This document shows positions 1 to 9,587 of a stretch of 64,000 nucleotides of DNA, in pieces (position 1 is the stretch's first letter; each line of letters opens with the position of its first letter). The DNA lies in assembly GCA_963822905.1 (NCBI GenBank), contig CAWGJF010000001.1, forward strand, positions 1,302,001-1,366,000, given 5' to 3'. The notes under the pieces were generated by a model that was given only the letters and a program-made list of their open reading frames with translations, did not search any database and had not been told where the DNA came from. This DNA comes from CAWGJF01 sp963822905 (GTDB lineage Bacteria; Bacteroidota; Ignavibacteria; Ignavibacteriales; Ignavibacteriaceae). The position numbers were made by a program, and so were the translations under genes.

Positions 1-1004
1 TTTTAAGTGAAAAATATAGAGTACAGAAAACGGTTTTGAATAATAATAATCACATAGGGGTCCCTCTTACAATCCTCAGCACAAATGAGAAGCACGATGT
101 TCTTGTTGCTGAAGTTGGTACAAACCATTTTGGTGAGATTCCGTATTCAGCCGATATATTGCAGCCGGATCTTGCATTGATTACAAATATTGGCGATTCC
201 CATTTAGAATTTTTAAAGAACAGAAGAGGAGTTCTTAAGGAGAAGTCTTCTTTGTTCGATGTGACCCTGAAAAGAAAGGGAAAAATATTTCTCAACTATG
301 ATGATCCATTGTTAAAAGATTTTAAAGTAAATAGAAAATTAAAAACAACTTTTGGATTTGATAAGAAAGCCGATGTGTCTGGGAATATTTCGGAATATGA
401 TGAGTTTGGAAGACCTGTACTAGAAATATTTAGCAGAAGAAAAAAAATGAAATTTGACTTTCCAATGTACGGTGAATTGAGTGCTAAGAATTTTCTTGCA
501 TCTGTATCTGTTGTATTGAGTCTTGGATTGAATGAAAATCAAATCATAAAATCCTTAAATAAAATAAAAAATTCACCACACAGACTGGAATCATTTCAAC
601 ATAAAAACTATCTATTGATTGACGATACATATAATGCTAATCCTGATTCAATGAAAGCTGCAATCGAAATTCTTAATATGATTACAAAATATGAACGAAA
701 AATTTTAATTCTTGGCGACATGTTAGAACTGGGACCTAAAACCGGGAAATACCATTCTTCATTATCAAGAAACATTTATGCTAATGGAATTTCAGAAGTT
801 TATATGATTGGAAAGTTGATGAGGAATCTGAATCAGTCATTAATGAGAAAGAGTTTAATTAAAAAACATTTTACAAGCAGAATTTTGCTAAAGAATTTTC
901 TCCAAAAAATGGACCTAAAAAATTCTGTAATTCTTGTTAAAGGAAGTCGTGGAATGAGGATGGAAGAATTTGTTGAAACAATAAACCAAAGATCTGAAAA
1001 ATAA
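1..1004 (+). CDS. murF: UDP-N-acetylmuramoyl-tripeptide--D-alanyl-D-alanine ligase MurF (5' partial)
   Basis: Cytoplasmic ligase that adds D-Ala-D-Ala to UDP-MurNAc-tripeptide, the last soluble step of the peptidoglycan precursor pathway. The reading frame is open from base 3 to the window edge, so the gene begins upstream; the TTG at 36 is internal and not the start. About 333 residues are visible, the central and C-terminal ligase domains of a protein normally near 450. Seen: NNNNHIGVPLT (the region after the P-loop), the middle-domain LITNIGDSHLEF, and DDTYNANPDSMKAAI, a MurF hallmark in the C-terminal half. The P-loop itself lies outside the window. The TAA stop shares its last A with the mraY ATG (TAATG), implying translational coupling. 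Identification rests on these motifs plus the dcw context and is secure. Confidence 0.95.
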   Translation, partial: LSEKYRVQKTVLNNNNHIGVPLTILSTNEKHDVLVAEVGTNHFGEIPYSADILQPDLALITNIGDSHLEFLKNRRGVLKEKSSLFDVTLKRKGKIFLNYDDPLLKDFKVNRKLKTTFGFDKKADVSGNISEYDEFGRPVLEIFSRRKKMKFDFPMYGELSAKNFLASVSVVLSLGLNENQIIKSLNKIKNSPHRLESFQHKNYLLIDDTYNANPDSMKAAIEILNMITKYERKILILGDMLELGPKTGKYHSSLSRNIYANGISEVYMIGKLMRNLNQSLMRKSLIKKHFTSRILLKNFLQKMDLKNSVILVKGSRGMRMEEFVETINQRSEK

Positions 1005-2113
1005 TGCTTTACTACTTGCTGGATTATATAAATAAAGTTTATGATCCACCGGGATTTGAAATTTTCCGGTTTCTTACTTTCAGATCTGCGTTAGCTGCAA
1101 TAACCGGTTTATTCCTTGCATTTTATATGGGCCCGAAGGTAATCAAAAAACTTCAGCAGAAGCAAATTGGTGAAGCAAAGAAAGAAGATGGACCACAGTT
1201 CCATTGGTCTAAAGCCGGAACGCCAACTATGGGAGGAATAATAATAATAGGTTCGGTTATTATTCCTGTATTGCTGTGGGGAGATTTGAAAAGCATTTAT
1301 ATAATTTTAATAACTGTTGGAACGCTCTGGCTGAGTGGTGTTGGCTTTCTTGATGATTATTTAAAAGTAGTTAAAAAATATCCAAACGGTTTGATAGGCA
1401 GATACAAATTATTAGGTCAGGTAATAATTGGATTAATAGTTGGTTCAGTAATTTATTTCGCTCCGGAATTCAACGGATTCAGTACGTTGACAACGGTTCC
1501 GTTTCTTAAAAACGTAAACCTTGATCTATCATTTATGTACATCCCGGCAGTTGTGTTTATTGTTACTGCAACTTCAAATGCAGTGAACCTGACAGATGGT
1601 TTAGACGGACTTGCAATAGGGGTAATTTCAATTGTAATGATTACACTTGCTTTGCTTAGCTATTTTACTGGTAACGCAATCTTTGCAAGATACCTGGATA
1701 TAATTTATCTCCCTGGTTCTGGTGAATTAACTGTTTTTGTTTCTGCACTAGTTGGTGCATCACTCGGATTCTTATGGTTTAATTCATATCCGGCTCAGGT
1801 TTTTATGGGCGATACAGGTTCTCTTGCACTTGGCGGAGCGTTTGGAATTCTTGCTGTATTAATTAAGAAAGAATTATTTATTCCGATACTAGGCGGAATA
1901 TTTTTTATGGAAACTCTTTCAGTAATTATTCAACGAATTTATTTCAAGTACACAAAGAAAAAATATGGAGAAGGCAGAAGAGTTTTTAAAATGGCCCCGA
2001 TTCATCATCACTTTGAAATGATTGGATGGCCGGAACCAAAAATTGTTGTTCGGTTTTACATAATAGCAATCATACTTGCAATTGTAAGTTTAGTTTCATT
2101 CAAAATAAGATGA
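1004..2113 (+). CDS. mraY: Phospho-N-acetylmuramoyl-pentapeptide-transferase MraY
   Basis: Integral membrane enzyme that transfers phospho-MurNAc-pentapeptide from UDP to undecaprenyl phosphate, giving lipid I. The 369-residue length matches the family. Visible hallmarks: the Asp pair in FLDDYLKV, the NLTDGLDGLA loop, FMGDTGSLALGG, and the C-terminal MAPIHHHFE histidine motif; about ten hydrophobic segments are spread along the chain. The ATG overlaps the murF stop by one base, and the TGA stop overlaps the murD ATG by four (ATGA), so the start choices support each other. All expected catalytic residues are present. Confidence 0.97.
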   Translation: MLYYLLDYINKVYDPPGFEIFRFLTFRSALAAITGLFLAFYMGPKVIKKLQQKQIGEAKKEDGPQFHWSKAGTPTMGGIIIIGSVIIPVLLWGDLKSIYIILITVGTLWLSGVGFLDDYLKVVKKYPNGLIGRYKLLGQVIIGLIVGSVIYFAPEFNGFSTLTTVPFLKNVNLDLSFMYIPAVVFIVTATSNAVNLTDGLDGLAIGVISIVMITLALLSYFTGNAIFARYLDIIYLPGSGELTVFVSALVGASLGFLWFNSYPAQVFMGDTGSLALGGAFGILAVLIKKELFIPILGGIFFMETLSVIIQRIYFKYTKKKYGEGRRVFKMAPIHHHFEMIGWPEPKIVVRFYIIAIILAIVSLVSFKIR

Positions 2114-3459
2114 TTGATTTAAAAGGAAAAAGAGTTTCAATTATTGGTGCTGTGAGAAGCGGAATCGGTGCAGCAAAGCTAGTTAAAAAAGTTGGTGGAA
2201 TTCCATTTGTTAGTGACATGGCCGATGATATTAAAATAAAAGATTCAATTGCAATGCTGAAATCAGAAAATATACCATTTGAGTACGGAATACACTCAGA
2301 AAAAATTTATAACTGTGATTTGATGGTTGTTAGCCCGGGTGTTCCAGGTGATTCAGTTGTTGTAAAAACTGCGAAAGAAAAAGTTATTAAAATGATCAGC
2401 GAGATAGAACTTGCTTATCATTACTGCAGTGGAAAAGTAATAGCAATTACCGGAACAAATGGTAAAACAACAACAACAAGCTTATGTGGATATTTATTTA
2501 ATCAATGCGGTGTAAAAACTTACACAGCAGGCAATATTGGTTTAGCATTTTCGGAAATCGCTATGGATGTTAAACCTGAGGAATATGTTTCGCTGGAAGT
2601 TTCAAGTTTTCAACTTGATTTGATTGAAAGCTTTAAACCAAAAATTGCAATGATCTTAAATATTACTCCAGATCATTTAAATAGATATGAAAACAGTATT
2701 CAGAAATACTCTAAATCAAAACAAAAAATTTATTCAAACCAGGATGGAAATGATTTTCTCATTCTGAATGCAGATAGTCAATCTGTTTTAGATCATTTAC
2801 AAAAACACAGAAGTAAAGATTGTTTTTTCTCTGTCTCTAAAGTCCAAAAGACTGGTTGCTATTTTGAAAACGACAAAGTAATATTTGCAAATGACAGACA
2901 AGTGAAATTTTCTTGCAGCCGTGAAGATATATTTATCAATGGAGAACATAATCTTTCAAATGCTATGGCTGTGATCAGTGCTGCAAAAATACTAGGATTT
3001 GAAAATGAGCTAATCATTAAAGCCTTACGAAGTTTCCAGGGAGTTGAACATCGTCTTGAATTAGTCCGGGAAATAAATGGTGTAAAGTTTATTAATGATT
3101 CTAAAGCTACAAATGTCGATTCTGTCTGGTATGCGCTGCGAAGTTTTAATAACCCGGTATTTTTAATTCTTGGTGGGCAAGACAAGGGTAATGATTACAA
3201 CCAGATAAAAAACCTTGTTGAAGAAAAAGTAAAGAAGATTTATGCAATCGGATCATCCGCAGAAAAAATTTTTAACTTCTTTCACAAAATTGTAAAAGTT
3301 GAGGTGAAACCTTCGATGGAAGATGTTGTTCTGAGTTCAGTGAAAGAAGCAAGGGATGGAGAAATTGTTCTTCTGTCTCCTGCCTGCGCAAGTTTTGATA
3401 TGTACAGCAATTATGAACATAGGGGAAAAGTTTTTAAGGAAGCGGTAAACAATTTATGA
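2110..3459 (+). CDS. murD: UDP-N-acetylmuramoylalanine--D-glutamate ligase MurD
   Basis: Adds D-glutamate to UDP-MurNAc-L-alanine in the cytoplasm. The frame is open upstream to 2026, but the ATG at 2110 is preferred: it overlaps the mraY stop as ATGA and gives the normal MurD N-terminus (MIDLKGKRVSIIGA, a Rossmann-like uracil-binding domain). The product is 449 residues, normal for the family. The ATP-binding loop GTNGKT is at about residues 115-120, followed by the central-domain LNITPDHLNRY and the C-terminal FINDSKATN motif typical of MurD. It overlaps ftsW by four bases. Confidence 0.96.
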   Translation: MIDLKGKRVSIIGAVRSGIGAAKLVKKVGGIPFVSDMADDIKIKDSIAMLKSENIPFEYGIHSEKIYNCDLMVVSPGVPGDSVVVKTAKEKVIKMISEIELAYHYCSGKVIAITGTNGKTTTTSLCGYLFNQCGVKTYTAGNIGLAFSEIAMDVKPEEYVSLEVSSFQLDLIESFKPKIAMILNITPDHLNRYENSIQKYSKSKQKIYSNQDGNDFLILNADSQSVLDHLQKHRSKDCFFSVSKVQKTGCYFENDKVIFANDRQVKFSCSREDIFINGEHNLSNAMAVISAAKILGFENELIIKALRSFQGVEHRLELVREINGVKFINDSKATNVDSVWYALRSFNNPVFLILGGQDKGNDYNQIKNLVEEKVKKIYAIGSSAEKIFNFFHKIVKVEVKPSMEDVVLSSVKEARDGEIVLLSPACASFDMYSNYEHRGKVFKEAVNNL

Positions 3460-4601
3460 TGAAAAAATTAGCATTCACAAATTTTTTCGTTACAATTTCT
3501 CTGATATTGCTAGGGCTTGTAATTGTAATGAGTGCAAGCAGCACATATAGTGTGTTCAAGTTTGAAAGCGCATTTCATCTTTTCAACTCTCATTTATTTA
3601 AGGTCGGGGTTGGAATTTTATTCATGATTTTATTCTGTTTTATTCCTTATGAACTTTATAAAAAATTAAGTAAGCCGGCAATTATGATTGCAGTAGCAGT
3701 ATTAATATTAACTCTTTTAATAGCCACCGATATCAAAGGCGGAAGAAGATGGTTAAATCTTGGACTTATGTCGGTCCAACCCGCTGATTTTGCGAAGCTG
3801 GTTTTAGTAATTCATCTCGCCTATTTGCTTGAAGATAAAAATGACTTGCTTGAAAGTTATCGTCATGGGTTTTTATATATGATAATCTGGGTTGTAATCA
3901 TTTCATTTTTGATTATGGTTCAGCCAAATATCAGTACTGGAGTTCTTGTTGTAGTGATTTCTTTAACCTTAATGTATGTCGGTGGTGCAAAACTTAAACA
4001 TATACTAGCTTCTGTTGGAAGTTTCATGTTAGCTGGCGGAGCAATGGCGATGATCTTTGCTCATTCAAGGGAAAGAATTTTTTCTTTCATCAACTCCGTA
4101 CAAAGTGGTGCCAGTATGAATATCCAGGTGAAGCAAGCCCTGTATAGTTTGGGCAGTGGTGGTTTAGCCGGAGTTGGAGTTGGAAACAGTATGCAGAACA
4201 ATCTCTTTCTGCCCGAAGCTTATGGTGATTTCATCTTTGCGATTCTCGGAGAAGAACTTGGTTTTATTGGAGCAATACTGGTCCTGTTGGCTTTTATGGT
4301 TTTATTTATTTGTGGAATAATCATTGCAAAAAAAACAAAAGATAGGTTTGGTCAGTTACTTGCATTCGGAATTTCATTCTCGATAATATCTTATGCATTT
4401 GTGAATATTGGAGTAACAACCGGTCTTCTTCCTACAACCGGTTTGCCTCTTCCATTCATTAGCTATGGAGGGACATCAATTTTGTTTTTATGTATTTCGA
4501 TTGGAATTTTGATAAACATAGCTCTTTCAAACCAGATGAAAAAAGTTTTTGTAGATAATGAGTTTGATAAAGAATCTATAAATGAATTTACCAGATTATG
4601 A
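3456..4601 (+). CDS. ftsW: SEDS-family lipid II glycosyltransferase FtsW
   Basis: Polytopic SEDS protein that polymerises septal peptidoglycan together with a class B PBP. The 381 residues are almost wholly hydrophobic with about ten membrane segments. The conserved near-C-terminal motif TTGLPLPFISYGGTS is present, and position between murD and murG favours FtsW over RodA. The ATG at 3456 overlaps the murD stop (ATGA); an adjacent in-frame ATG at 3459 is an alternative. The stop overlaps the murG ATG by four bases. No PBP3/FtsI or FtsL is in view; they would lie upstream of the window in a standard dcw order. Confidence 0.95.
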   Translation: MMKKLAFTNFFVTISLILLGLVIVMSASSTYSVFKFESAFHLFNSHLFKVGVGILFMILFCFIPYELYKKLSKPAIMIAVAVLILTLLIATDIKGGRRWLNLGLMSVQPADFAKLVLVIHLAYLLEDKNDLLESYRHGFLYMIIWVVIISFLIMVQPNISTGVLVVVISLTLMYVGGAKLKHILASVGSFMLAGGAMAMIFAHSRERIFSFINSVQSGASMNIQVKQALYSLGSGGLAGVGVGNSMQNNLFLPEAYGDFIFAILGEELGFIGAILVLLAFMVLFICGIIIAKKTKDRFGQLLAFGISFSIISYAFVNIGVTTGLLPTTGLPLPFISYGGTSILFLCISIGILINIALSNQMKKVFVDNEFDKESINEFTRL

Positions 4602-5701
4602 GCAGCAAAAATTCCAGATACAGATTTTTATTTGCCGGCGGCGGTACAGGCGGACATCTTTATCCTGCAGTTGCTGTTGCGGATCAAATTAAAATAATGA
4701 AACCGGAAGCAGAAATATTGTTTGTTGGAACAAAAAATAAAATTGAGGGTACAGTTGTTCCGAACCTCGGCTACAAATTCAAATCAATTTGGATAAAAGG
4801 ATTTGCAAGAAAATTTAATCTTGAAAATTTATTATTCCCAATAAAATTATTTGTTTCAGTAGTGCAGTCTTTGATTATTAATATGAGTTACAAACCGAAG
4901 GTTGCTATTGGTTCGGGTGGATATGTTTCGGGTCCGGCAATCTGGGGCGCTTCTTTTATGGGAGCAAAAATTATTTTACTTGAACAAAACAGTTATCCTG
5001 GTGTTACAACCCGTTTGCTTGAAAGAAAGGCGCAGGAAATTCATATCAGTTTCGATGATTCAATAAAATATTTGCGAAATAAAAACGCAATTAAACAAAC
5101 GGGCAACCCTGTAAGAAAAAACCTTGGTTCGATGGATAAAAATACAGCACTGGAAAAATTTGGTTTGAGTCATTCGAAAAGAACTTTATTAATACTCGGT
5201 GGAAGCCTAGGCGCATCATCATTAAATAAAGCAGTTGCTGAAAATTTAGAAAAGGTGGTAGAAGCGGGAATTCAAATTATCTGGCAAACCGGTAAAATAT
5301 ATTTTGAAAAGTATCGTAGTCTGAATAAAGACAATATAAAAGTTTTAGATTTTATTGAAGATATGAACTCCGCTTATTCGGCTTGCGATTTATTATTAGC
5401 CAGGTCAGGCGCAACCACAATTGCGGAAGTTCTGGTTCTCGGAATTCCATCAATACTTGCACCATCACCAAATGTTGCAGAGAATCATCAATATCATAAT
5501 GCTAAATCGCTCGAAGAGAAACAAGCGGCAATTTTAATTGAAGATAAAAACTTAAATAATGAATTAGCTGATAAAGTAATCAATACAATAAATGATAATT
5601 CAGTTTTGAAATTGCTAAGTACAAATGCTGTAAAATTATCAAAACCATTTGCTGCAGAAACAATCGCTAAAAGTGCAATAAAATTTGCTGAAATAATATG
5701 A
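4598..5701 (+). CDS. murG: UDP-GlcNAc:undecaprenyl-P-P-MurNAc-pentapeptide GlcNAc transferase MurG
   Basis: Peripheral membrane GT-B glycosyltransferase that converts lipid I to lipid II. Length of 367 residues is typical. The N-terminal glycine-rich loop GGGTGGHLYPA starts at about residue 14, the lipid-I side loop VAIGSGGYVSGP follows, and the C-terminal domain carries ILGGSLGA and the UDP-GlcNAc binding region LLARSGATTIAEVL. The start overlaps the ftsW stop (ATGA) and the stop overlaps the next gene (ATGA), so the gene is translationally coupled on both sides. Confidence 0.97.
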   Translation: MSSKNSRYRFLFAGGGTGGHLYPAVAVADQIKIMKPEAEILFVGTKNKIEGTVVPNLGYKFKSIWIKGFARKFNLENLLFPIKLFVSVVQSLIINMSYKPKVAIGSGGYVSGPAIWGASFMGAKIILLEQNSYPGVTTRLLERKAQEIHISFDDSIKYLRNKNAIKQTGNPVRKNLGSMDKNTALEKFGLSHSKRTLLILGGSLGASSLNKAVAENLEKVVEAGIQIIWQTGKIYFEKYRSLNKDNIKVLDFIEDMNSAYSACDLLLARSGATTIAEVLVLGIPSILAPSPNVAENHQYHNAKSLEEKQAAILIEDKNLNNELADKVINTINDNSVLKLLSTNAVKLSKPFAAETIAKSAIKFAEII

Positions 5702-6177
5702 CGAATGAATCGGAAATAACGAGAAGTGTATACAAGTATAATATGTCATTCTATTACCAGGCGACTATCATTTATTTGATTGTATTTATTCTGTACCTGG
5801 TAATTAGAGGCGAGTTTGTTGAAAATTCATTTATGCTTTTAACGAAAGATCCGATTCTTTACTTTTTAGCGTTGATAGTTGTGATATCGGTTCTTTCGGT
5901 TCTATACAATTTGCTTAGAAATAAACATATCGAGGTTAGCGATAATGGAATTAAAGTTTTTGATCGGTTTAAAAATAGATCATTTGAAAGAAACCAGATT
6001 AAAACAATAAGATTTACAAAACAAAGAAGAATGATAAATTCAAAAGCATTCAAACTGATCAGGATAAAAGTTGAATCGCGCATCAGACCAATGGTTATCA
6101 GGCCATCTGATTATGAAAATCAGGTTGAACTGATTGAAAGGTTTGAACAACTGAAAAAATTAATTGAGAAAAATTAG
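5698..6177 (+). CDS. Small two-helix membrane protein with a PH-like tail, inside the dcw cluster
   Basis: Function unknown. The 159-residue product has two hydrophobic segments (about residues 20-37 and 50-67) followed by a roughly 85-residue soluble, basic, beta-rich tail. The pattern of two helices followed by IEVSDNGIKVFDRFKNRSFERNQIKTIRF resembles bacterial PH-like (bPH) membrane proteins, but that is inference from pattern only. It overlaps murG by four bases (ATGA) and its TAG stop shares a G with the GTG start of murC, so it is fully embedded in the operon and probably translated with it. The usual dcw neighbours murB and ddl are not found here. A role linked to envelope synthesis or division is a contextual guess. 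Confidence 0.8.
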   Translation: MTNESEITRSVYKYNMSFYYQATIIYLIVFILYLVIRGEFVENSFMLLTKDPILYFLALIVVISVLSVLYNLLRNKHIEVSDNGIKVFDRFKNRSFERNQIKTIRFTKQRRMINSKAFKLIRIKVESRIRPMVIRPSDYENQVELIERFEQLKKLIEKN

Positions 6178-8318
6178 TGTTCAAGAATATTAAGAAAATA
6201 CATTTTGTTGGAATCGGTGGAATCGGAATGAGCGGTATTGCTGAAATTTTGATTAACAAAGGGTTCCAGGTTTCGGGGTCGGATATGAATCTGACCGAAG
6301 TTACAAAAAGACTCGAAGAGCTTGGTGCAAAAATTTATGAAGGACACAAGCAGGAAAATCTTGCTGATGTAGATGTGCTTGTTTATTCCTCAGCTGTTAA
6401 TATCGAAAATCCTGAAGTGAAAGCGGCAATTGAAAAGAAGATACCCATTATTAAACGTGCTGAGATGCTTGCTGAAACTATGCGTATGCAGTACGGGATT
6501 GGAATCGCCGGAACACATGGAAAAACAACAACAACTTCTATGGTAGGCTTAACTTTAACAGAAGGCGGAACTGATCCTACAATTATTGTTGGCGGTAAGT
6601 TAAGTGGACTTGGTGGAACCAATGCTCGTCTTGGTAATGGAGAATTCATCGTTGTTGAAGCGGATGAATTTGACAGAACATTTTTAAAACTGACCCCAAC
6701 AATTGCAGCACTTACCACACTCGAAAGTGAACATCTTGATACCTATAAAGACTTAGATGATTTAAAAACAGCCTTCATCGAGTTTGCAAATAAAGTTCCG
6801 TTTTATGGATTTGTCGTTCTTTGTCTTGATGAGCCAGCTTTGCAGGATATAATTCCACATATAAATAAAACGATCTATACCTATGGAACAACTGCTCAGG
6901 CTGATGTTCGGGCAATTGATATAAAACATAGTGGTTTTGAAAGTGAGTTTAATGTTAAATATAAAGGTGAAATTCTTGGCAGCATCAAGTTAAAAATTCC
7001 CGGAGTTCATTATGTGAAAAACTCGCTTGTTGCGGTAACAATTGGAATGGAACTGGGAATTGATTTTAAAGTGATTAAAAAAGCTCTGGAAAAATTTTCA
7101 GGTGTTTACAGAAGATTCGAAATAAAATATAATAAAGAAATTTTAGTTATTGATGATTATGCACATCATCCAACTGAGACATCTGCAACACTTGAAGGAA
7201 TCAGGAAAGGATGGGACAGAAGATTGGTTGCAGTTTTTCAGCCGCATCTTTATTCAAGGACGAGAGATTTTTACCAGGAATTCGGCAGATCGTTTTTGAA
7301 TTCTGATGTTTTTATCTGTACCGATGTTTATCCTGCAAGAGAAGCAAGGATTGAAGGAGTTTCAGGAGAAATGATTTCAGATATAACAAAAAAATTTGGT
7401 CATAAGAATGTTCATTATATAAAAGATAAAAACAATATTCCCACAAAATTAATGGAATTAAAAAAAGATCAGGACATTATAGTTACAATGGGTGCCGGCG
7501 ACATTTGGAAATATGGAGAAAAATTTGTTGAACTACTTACGGGCAAAGATTTAATGAGCGACAGAGCTAACAAAATAACAAGTTTATTGGTTTTTACTCT
7601 TATTGCGGGTTTTGTTGTGTTCATCAATTTGTTTTTTGCTCAGGCAAAAGACAATGATTCCTATAGACAGATTAGAATTTCCGGAAATAAATTATTGCCT
7701 TCAGTTAGTTATCTCGAATTTTGTGAACTCTCTGAACAGGATGCTGTTTCTGAAACAAATTTAGCTGAAGTAAAAAAACGACTTGAAGATCATCCTTATG
7801 TTGCAAAAGCTGATGTTAAGTTCGACGGAATAGATTGTATTGATGTCACTCTTTTTGAGAAAGATGTCAAAGCAACCATGTTCCAAAATAATAAACTTAA
7901 ACTAATCACCAACAGTTTTGAAGTGCTTCCGGTTTATCAGAAAACTGTAATCCATGATATTCCAATCATTTCTCATTTAAATTTTAATAATAAGTCAGGA
8001 GTTAGTGATATTAAGAGAGATGAAGGAACCGAGCAGGCATTTAGAATTATTAATGTTTTGAAATTTATTAATTACGATTTGTTTAAAAAATTATCTGAAA
8101 TAAATCTAACTAACGGTGGAAATGTTATCCTGACTTTTGAAGGGCTAACTTGCCCGGTAATATTTGGAAGAAATGAAGTAGCAAAAAAACTTTATGCTTT
8201 TAATGAATTGTATCTGAATAAGTCTGTTAGCAGTAATTTGTTTAAGAATTCAGATTACATAGATCTGAGGTACACAAATAGAATTTACATAGGAAAAAAA
8301 GAAAAAATAAACGGATGA
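6177..8318 (+). CDS. murC/ftsQ: UDP-N-acetylmuramate--L-alanine ligase MurC in frame with FtsQ (apparent fusion)
   Basis: A single 713-residue frame. Residues 1-459 are MurC: GIGGIGMSG near the N-terminus, P-loop GTHGKT at 112-117, YAHHPTE and the C-terminal MGAGDI; this ligase adds L-Ala to UDP-MurNAc. From Met460 (7554) the sequence is FtsQ/DivIB-like: a short cytoplasmic start, one membrane helix (about 467-488), then a POTRA-like extracytoplasmic domain (YRQIRISGNKLLPS). The FtsQ part (254 residues) has normal length. The GTG start overlaps the previous TAG, and the stop overlaps ftsA (ATGA). The topology of a true fusion would be workable. However, TAA at 7552-7554 overlaps the ATG at 7554 in another frame; removing one A from the A5 run at 7519-7523 would end MurC there, recreating the TAATG junction seen at murF/mraY. 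Two separate genes and one indel is therefore a serious alternative. Confidence 0.85.
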   Translation: MFKNIKKIHFVGIGGIGMSGIAEILINKGFQVSGSDMNLTEVTKRLEELGAKIYEGHKQENLADVDVLVYSSAVNIENPEVKAAIEKKIPIIKRAEMLAETMRMQYGIGIAGTHGKTTTTSMVGLTLTEGGTDPTIIVGGKLSGLGGTNARLGNGEFIVVEADEFDRTFLKLTPTIAALTTLESEHLDTYKDLDDLKTAFIEFANKVPFYGFVVLCLDEPALQDIIPHINKTIYTYGTTAQADVRAIDIKHSGFESEFNVKYKGEILGSIKLKIPGVHYVKNSLVAVTIGMELGIDFKVIKKALEKFSGVYRRFEIKYNKEILVIDDYAHHPTETSATLEGIRKGWDRRLVAVFQPHLYSRTRDFYQEFGRSFLNSDVFICTDVYPAREARIEGVSGEMISDITKKFGHKNVHYIKDKNNIPTKLMELKKDQDIIVTMGAGDIWKYGEKFVELLTGKDLMSDRANKITSLLVFTLIAGFVVFINLFFAQAKDNDSYRQIRISGNKLLPSVSYLEFCELSEQDAVSETNLAEVKKRLEDHPYVAKADVKFDGIDCIDVTLFEKDVKATMFQNNKLKLITNSFEVLPVYQKTVIHDIPIISHLNFNNKSGVSDIKRDEGTEQAFRIINVLKFINYDLFKKLSEINLTNGGNVILTFEGLTCPVIFGRNEVAKKLYAFNELYLNKSVSSNLFKNSDYIDLRYTNRIYIGKKEKING

Positions 8319-9562
8319 AAAAAGAAGTATTTGCTGGATTAGATCTAGGTACAACAAAAGTTTGTGCGGTCATTGCTGAAAGAAGTGAAACCGGGGACAA
8401 ATTCAATGTTCTTGGTTTTGGTGTTGCTCCTTCAGAAGGTCTGCATAAAGGGCTGGTTGCGAACATCGGAAAAACTGCTGAAGCAATTAAAACTGCAATG
8501 TCTATTGCAACCAATCGTGCCGGGCTTTCTATAAATATGGTTAATGTTGGTGTTGCTGGTGAACATATCACAAGCATCCGTCACAGAAATTATGTTACAA
8601 TCAGCAGTGAAGAAAAAGAAATTACAAAAAAAGATCTCGATAGACTGGAAGCTGATGTTCGAACAATCAGAATACCTTCCGACAGACAAATTCTTCACAT
8701 TATTCCAGAGGAATTTTCTGTTGATCATCAACCGGGAATTGAGAATCCGATTGGAATGTCAGGCTCACGTCTTGAAGCCAGCAACCATGTTGTGCTTGCT
8801 TCAATTCCCGCAATCCAGAATATAAAAAAATCTGTAGAACGTGCCGGTTTCAAAGTTAAAGATTACATACTTCAACCCATTGCATCAAGCAGTTCTATTT
8901 TAGAAGATAGTGAAAAAGATCTGGGTGTTGCTTTACTCGATATTGGCGGCGGAACAACTGACATAGCTGTATTTCATAAAAAAGCGATCAAGCATACAAA
9001 AGTTATTGGAATTGCTGGTAACCAGGTAACAAATGATATTCGTGAATCACTTGGCGTTGTTTCAGAAGAAGCTGAACTTCTTAAAAAAGAATACGGATAT
9101 GCATCAGAAGTAGCAATTATTAAAGATGAGGATATTTTAATAAAAGGTGTGGGTGCCAGAGGAAACACGAAAATTCCGATCAGCCTATTAACACAGATCA
9201 TTAGTTTAAGAATGAGGGAACTCTTTTCAATTGTTGATAACGAACTTCGAAGTGCTGGGTATAAAAATAAAATAAAAGCGGGTATAGTTCTTACAGGTGG
9301 AGGATCTCTGTTAAGAGGATGCACTGAATTAGCCGAAGAAGTTTTTGGACTACCGGCAAGAATTGGTGTACCACAATCACTGGGCGATGGATTATCAAAT
9401 GAAATTGAAAGCCCTGAGTTTGCGACTGTTGCTGGTTTGATAAGAGGTGTTCCAGGAGGAAAGTCAAGTGAATACCAAACACTTCTCAAAAAGAAGAGTG
9501 ATACAAAAGGAAAAATAAAATTATTAGTAAAGAGAGTTCAAGAGTTTTTTGATGAATTATAA
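8315..9562 (+). CDS. ftsA: Cell division protein FtsA
   Basis: Actin-like ATPase that tethers FtsZ to the membrane and recruits later division proteins. Length of 415 residues fits. Nucleotide-binding motifs are visible: phosphate-1 GLDLGTTKVCAV at the N-terminus, phosphate-2 ALLDIGGGTTDIAVF in the middle, and the adenosine loop GIVLTGGGSLLRG. The SHS2/1C region lies between the first two. The C-terminus KLLVKRVQEFFDEL is an amphipathic basic helix, the expected membrane-targeting sequence. The start overlaps the end of the ftsQ frame (ATGA); ftsZ follows 25 bases later with its own strong ribosome binding site. Confidence 0.97.
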   Translation: MKKEVFAGLDLGTTKVCAVIAERSETGDKFNVLGFGVAPSEGLHKGLVANIGKTAEAIKTAMSIATNRAGLSINMVNVGVAGEHITSIRHRNYVTISSEEKEITKKDLDRLEADVRTIRIPSDRQILHIIPEEFSVDHQPGIENPIGMSGSRLEASNHVVLASIPAIQNIKKSVERAGFKVKDYILQPIASSSSILEDSEKDLGVALLDIGGGTTDIAVFHKKAIKHTKVIGIAGNQVTNDIRESLGVVSEEAELLKKEYGYASEVAIIKDEDILIKGVGARGNTKIPISLLTQIISLRMRELFSIVDNELRSAGYKNKIKAGIVLTGGGSLLRGCTELAEEVFGLPARIGVPQSLGDGLSNEIESPEFATVAGLIRGVPGGKSSEYQTLLKKKSDTKGKIKLLVKRVQEFFDEL

Positions 9563-9587
9563 AAAAATAAATAAAGAAGGAGGGACC

